Assembly (NCBI GenBank): GCA_028023455.1
Contig: JAQFVV010012419.1
Span: 622,001-686,000, forward strand
Source of the DNA: Epiperipatus broadwayi
Taxonomy: Eukaryota; Onychophora; Udeonychophora; Euonychophora; Peripatidae
DNA length: 64,000 nucleotides
Reading direction: 5' to 3'
Below the pieces are notes generated by a model that searched no databases, had not been told where the DNA came from, and worked only from the letters and a program-made list of their open reading frames with translations. Positions 59,207 to 64,000 of this stretch are shown here, one piece after another. Every line of letters starts with the position of its first letter. The first letter of the stretch is position 1. The translations under genes and the position numbers were made by a program.

Positions 59207-60244
59207 AGGCCAATCATACCTAGACAGATGACAGGTGCAGTGGTGACTCATGTCCACCAGGCATATGGACACTATGGGGTGTGGAAGACCAAACATTGGC
59301 TCAGGAAATGGTTTTATTGGCCCAGCATGCATGCTAAAACAGTTGCTATCATTGGTCAATGTGAAGTTTGTCAGAGAGCCAAACCAGCAAACAGAAATTA
59401 TGCAGCCCCAATGACATCCATAATACCAAAGAAACCACGGGAGATTGTAGCAGTGGACTATTATGGTCCACTGCCAGTGTACAATAAAAAGAAGTATTTG
59501 CTGGTGGTATATGATTTGTTTTCCAAATTCGTGGCTGCCTACCCAATAGCTCAATCAAATACGAGGAACATGATGCGCATATTAGAAAAGGAACATTTTC
59601 CATTAGTGAGGAAACCTCAGATTATCCTCTCAGATCATGGGACACCATTTACATCTGAAGAATGGGGAAGATAGGTCCAGAGATCAGGGATCTGACATAT
59701 ACTGACATCCATCCGGAACCCCCAATCAAACCGATGTGAACGAGTAATGAGCGAGCTGGGTAGATTGTCCAGAACTTACATCCCAACCAACCACAGAGGT
59801 TGAGTCAGAAAAATTAGTGAGATACTCAACTATATTAACTGGGCAGTCAATGAGTCAATGGGGTTCTCTCCTATATGGTTGCACTGCGGCTGAGATGCTC
59901 CTCAATTAATACCGGATAATCTGTCAAGAAGTGAGGAAAACTCAGTAGATACTGAAAGTGATCAAAGACAGGCGTATCACAACCTCATAAGGAAAAGCCA
60001 GAAGCGGAATAGAATGCCAATGAGATACCATAGGTTCAAGGTGGGTGACCGGGTGTTGATAAAGACACCACATGTAAGTGAGCCAGGGAAGTTCATATGT
60101 AAAAAATTCTGTAATTTGTATGAGGGTCCATTCACCATTGTGAGATGTTGGGGAAATCATGTGTTTTGGGTAGACACTGGACAGGAAATAAGGGGATCAT
60201 TAATGCTCGGTCACTCAAACCTGTACCATCATAGTAATACGTAG
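59207..60244 (+). pseudogene. Gypsy element 2 integrase
   Basis: The frame 59228-59674 holds HVHQAYGHYGVWKTKHWLRK and CEVCQRAKP, a complete HHCC zinc finger, then VAVDYYGPLPVY (first Asp), YDLFSKFVAAYPIA and ILSDHGTPFTSEEW (second Asp). Broken frames follow to 60014-60244 with FKVGDRVLIKTPHVSEPGKF and NLYEGPFTIV, the GPY/F C-terminus. No chromodomain. Best preserved integrase finger in the window. Confidence 0.85.
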
Positions 60245-60304
60245 AAGTATTTTGTGTTTTAGGAGTGAGCCATTTACATACTAAAATGGTATTTAAAGGC
60301 TTTC

Positions 60305-60317
60305 AAAGAGGGGGTAT
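60305..60317 (+). other. Polypurine tract of gypsy element 2
   Basis: AAGAGGGGGTAT ends directly at the 3' LTR (60318), matching the GGAAGGGGTAT of element 1. Confidence 0.8.
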
Positions 60318-62193
60318 TATAACAGGGCTGGGTTCAAACCCTGTTCTAAGGCATAGGACGATACCAGCGAGCATATATATATATATACTCAATCAAAAGT
60401 AATATTAAGTTAAATTATTTTTTTTCGTTGTTTTTTGTATGCGTGTGTGTATATATTTTAAACGGGTAAATAAAAATAGATTGAAACATAAGAGGGATGG
60501 GGGGTTATATGGTTTGTGCTCTTGTATTTTGTTTAGAGGCGCATGTATTTATATTGCTGCATGGGTGAATAAATGTAATAGATTCATAAAAATAAGAAAA
60601 TTTACATGGCCAAGCTTTAATTCCAAGATGGACGACTAAGGAAAGAATTTACAAAAAAGAAAATAAGTTAATTGCAAAGAAAGAATTAGGAAAGTTATAG
60701 ATTGCTATCTTAAGGAATAAAGCTATTTTAATTGAAAGGAAATTGTTTCCAAGATGGACAACGAAAGACACAAATTCCAAAAGATATGTTAATTGAAAAT
60801 AAAGAATTCAAAAATGTGTAGATCGCTATCTCGAGACAAAGCCATTTTAATTAGAAAAGAAAATGTTATAAATAAAAATGAAAATGTTATAAATAAAAGA
60901 AAATGTTATAAATAAAAGACAATGAATGTGGATCTCAAGGTATAATTGAAATTCCTGAACATATAGAAAAAAAAAGAAAAGTTATTGAAAGGTTTTCTAT
61001 TGGCAAACCACGTGGTTTCATTAAAAAGAAGAGAGGGAACAATAGCATTTTTAATTAGAGTTTGAAAGCTGAACTTTGAAAGGGATTCTAGAACTGTTAC
61101 TGCCATGAGCAGGATCGAAGAAAAATTAGTTAAAAATTATATATCTTGGTCAACCATGAACAGGCTGGGGTAAAGGACAAGAACGGACCGGGCTCTGCCA
61201 TCCATCCTGCGGAGGTATTGCGATTGCTGTCCATGTAGGAGTGAAGCCCTGCCTAAATTTCAGAGAGAACAACATTCACCGAACACCATTGATTGTGCCT
61301 TATGGAATCACCAGAGGACTACAAAAAGGAAGAGAATCACTTATTCACTATATCACAGCATGAAGCCAGTGAACATTACCATTCATCTACACCCAGGTGA
61401 GATAAAGCAAGGTAACTCAAATATTTTCATAAATACCAGTCACCTCTTGAATAAGAACATATTTCAGTAAAATAATAATGTGTAAGGGCTAAAAGAAAAT
61501 AAAGAGATATCTGAAATAACGCCCTATATAACTATATGAATGAATAGACTGGATAATGACTGATTGCATTTACTTTATATGCTATGATATATATGTTTTT
61601 TGTTACATTTATGAACTTATGCGGGTGTGTATTTGCATGCGTATCATTCAAGTATTCGAGCACAAACCAATACCCAATTGCGGGATTCTATTTTGTTTTA
61701 TTATAATTTTTTATTAATAAATATTAAGTTAGTGTTTTAAGTATAATTGTGTGCGTGTTCAATGTTAATTTCTTTAAAAGCCTAGATTACATAGTACAAT
61801 TAGAGAGTAGTATTAAGAATAAAAGTAAGAAAGTAAAACGAATCGTTTATGCGTTCCGTGCGCACTTGATCTGTTCTCCCACCTCTTTCCCACAGTCAAT
61901 GACCACTACCCCTGAGTGAGCTAGCCAGAGGTATAAGCTCTATCTATTAGAAATTGATACTCATTCTCTCCCAGCATAATTTTTATTTACTCGTAAATAG
62001 GATTGGTGCTTGGAGTCAAATTGATGTCCATAAATATGCTGGGTGAGTGATAAGAGTACAGTGTAGAACTAACTATATATGTATGTTCGCATCATAATTT
62101 TCTTAGAAACAACTAAAAGAAACTTAGATTTTAAATATGTAATAAACGTATACCACCTATATACGTGTTACACACAGGTAGCAAACTGTTACA
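60318..62193 (+). mobile_element. 3' LTR of gypsy element 2, with an extra 589-bp segment
   Basis: About 1876 bp from TATAACAGGGCTGG to CTGTTACA. It has a single copy of the 184-bp unit and an additional 61174-61762 stretch that the 5' LTR lacks. The extra part starts AGGACAAGAACGGACC, is GC-richer for its first 230 bp and shares only AA at its edges, which fits a deletion in the 5' LTR better than an insertion here. Confidence 0.85.
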
Positions 62194-62395
62194 ATATATA
62201 TATATATGGATTTATTAACCATATAAATATATTACACTGTAGATAAAGTTGTCTTTCACCATTCTTGTAAAAAGGAGGCTGCCTTTATAACAGATTCAGA
62301 TTGTTAATTATTAGTATTTTTTAAGTGTTTACTGATTTTATGTATATATATATATATATATGTTTTGTAATTAATGTCATTATTTTGTATTTTAG

Positions 62396-62634
62396 ATGGA
62401 CAGTGGGCATCTATTCCTGCAGACTGTCCCTGTGGTTGTATATGTTACACTATCTATCCATATAATAAAAATTCAGACTATTTATCTGCTGATGCCAGGT
62501 GTAACATTGACCAAACAACTAAATTAAATGGAACAGCATATGGTTGCCCACCTGGAGAACCTAATTGTGTTGTTAATATGCCCTGTGGGGCTTGCTACAT
62601 TTATCCTAAAACAAATCCATTAAAAGCTGGTTAA
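62396..62634 (+). CDS. Small secreted cysteine-rich protein, exon 2 (mature chain)
   Basis: The acceptor is strong: a T-rich tract then TTTTGTATTTTAG ending at 62395. The exon starts in phase 1, reads 78 complete codons and stops at TAA (62632-62634). The product is rich in Cys (nine) with Gly, Pro and Asn. A cluster C-P-C-G-C-I-C lies near its N-terminus, and C-P-P-G-E-P-N-C and C-G-A-C later. With exon 1 the precursor would have 96 residues, the size of a secreted disulfide-rich peptide. The family is not recognised and no function is claimed. ATTAAA at 62821 is a possible polyadenylation signal. An odd Cys number suggests one free or intermolecular cysteine. Confidence 0.6.
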
Positions 62635-63168
62635 CTGCTATAAATTTCTATTGTTTTTTTTATTTCAATTAAATTTGATATCACGCTGACATATTCAAAT
62701 ACTAATGATGATTGGTCCTAAAATATTAGCTTGCTAAATCTGTACATTATAGAGATAGAAAGCTGTTAGAATATATTTAGCAATAATCAATGTGAAATCG
62801 TATCTAAAAATAGTTTAAAAATTAAAGATTTCAGATGTATATTTTTGACAACAATAATCTACCTCTTCCTTTATAATCAAAGCTATCTCTGCAATCAAAA
62901 TGAACTAAGGATAGTAGATATTGCAAATTTTAATTGATTAAATTTTAACCTCTGTAAGTACAGATGGCTTAGCATTATAAATGTCAGAAAGGTATCCTTT
63001 CTTTTAGACTAAATATTCCGGTTACATTAATGATCTGACTTTCAAACACTAAATAACTTGATAATAAATAGTCATAGTCTATCTATATGTCAAAAGATAT
63101 ATATTTTAGCTATCTAATTTATGTAAGTTTTATTCTGAAAAAGATCAATATAAAAAAAAAGTTAAAAG

Positions 63169-63208
<40 letters not shown>

Positions 63209-64000
63209 CAGCCATTGCATGTCAAAACAAAGTGTCATGAAGTGAATTGCTACTGTTAAGGTCAAATAAATTAAGTTCATATCAATGTATTACAAATGTC
63301 ACTTCTGAAATATCTGTTATTTGGTTCCAAATCTTTACGTACATGTTGATATTTGTTAAAAAAAATAGAAAATTCAATATAAATGGCACTTTTAACAGAT
63401 ACTTGCATACATAAACATGCAACCCCCCTCGACACTGAGTACATTTATCCATGAGAATATTATAATATATATATATATATATAGTGTACCCTTCCTAAAC
63501 GGAATACTACTGAACAAAAGAATACAGCTAACTGGGATAACAACAATGTATTAAAATTAAGTTGCATAAATACTAAGTATTAGAGTAATACAACATAAAG
63601 ACTATCTCAAAATATAATATCTAATAAAATAATATTTTTCACTTAGTAATTCAAGACAATCTTAAAATAATAAAAATATCATATCACTTAGTTTTTAAAT
63701 AACTAATTAGGGTTCTAAACTATCCTACTTAATCTACTCATTTACAAAGAAATCTAACTTATACCTAACTCACTATTGTAAACAACATAAGATTCTTCCA
63801 AAATAACAAATATAATTATAAAATTCCTAGCATGAGACGTTCAGTTAGGTTCATTAGGTAAAACATTGAGAATATATTCCAAAAGATACACCCTCAATGG
63901 CATAAGAGCATTACCCTCACCAAATTCATATATTAAGATTATTATGTAATATTCTCATGTCTTTACAATACACTTGTAATAATCCTAAACATAATTTATG
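62635..64000. other. 3' flank, TA microsatellites, no further gene
   Basis: (TA)n tracts lie at 63173-63208 and 63463-63482. A short frame on either strand could not be supported as a gene. The start of another exon may lie beyond the window. Confidence 0.45.

Larger units (their letters stand above)
54062..62193 (+). mobile_element. Complete but decayed Ty3/gypsy element 2
   Basis: The order is 5' LTR, leader, gag-protease, RT, RNase H, integrase, polypurine tract, 3' LTR, all on the + strand. Its proteins parallel those of element 1 domain by domain, but it is another subfamily with different LTRs. LTR edges are TATAACAG...CTGTTACA. TA-rich flanks hide any target duplication. It lies in the intron of the predicted secreted-protein gene in the gene's own orientation. 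Confidence 0.9.

Noticed and set aside
61174-61762. Extra 3' LTR segment as an intron or captured exon
   Set aside because: It contains a GTGAGA donor-like site after CCCAG, but its edges do not fit GT-AG and no open frame spans it; a deletion in the other LTR explains the difference.

Overview
This window reads as AT-rich (roughly 70% by eye), repeat-dominated nuclear DNA from an invertebrate animal. Penelope-like elements with GIY-YIG nucleases, RTE-type LINEs ending in (ATC)n, gypsy-type LTR elements, GT-AG introns, TA microsatellites and CCCTAA-type repeats all fit a metazoan. I could not settle the phylum; a mollusc (for example a cephalopod) is only a guess. No rRNA, intact tRNA, CRISPR or prokaryotic gene was seen.

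Layout. 1-7.8 kb: AT-rich DNA with three long imperfect palindromes (936-1290, 1300-1605, 6938-7815), a palindromic MITE-like element (5217-5535), a LINE 3' fragment (2317-2676) and a possible TATA box plus first exon (3071-3176). 8-12.5 kb: a badly decayed gypsy pol on the + strand. 13.7-21.4 kb: a nested cluster. One gypsy element on the - strand (13745-20610) is cut by a 1.2-kb palindromic repeat flanked by a 19-bp duplication and by an RTE LINE with an inverted 5' part flanked by an 11-bp duplication; it lies against a second gypsy RT fragment. 24.2-33.4 kb: another copy of the palindromic repeat family is split by two head-to-head Penelope-like copies. Both carry a hammerhead-ribozyme-like motif after the ORF. 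The right-hand copy is split by a 4.7-kb insertion with a 6-bp target duplication. 35.0-43.5 kb: an RTE copy split by a complete but decayed gypsy element (35452-42812) with 1.5-kb LTRs. 44.5-48.5 kb: two more long palindromes and a possible TIR element holding telomere-like and 50-bp tandem repeats. 50-52 kb: an inverted pair of gypsy integrase C-termini. 53.8-62.6 kb: a likely host gene for a small secreted cysteine-rich protein (exons 53855-53906 and 62396-62634), whose intron is filled by a second complete gypsy element (54062-62193).

The window is mainly a record of nested transposition. The best host-gene candidate is the two-exon secreted protein. The most unusual items are the palindromic repeat family with TPRT-sized duplications, the hammerhead-like motif in the Penelope copies, the 4.7-kb insertion whose edge resembles the gypsy LTR edges, and the number of long palindromes.
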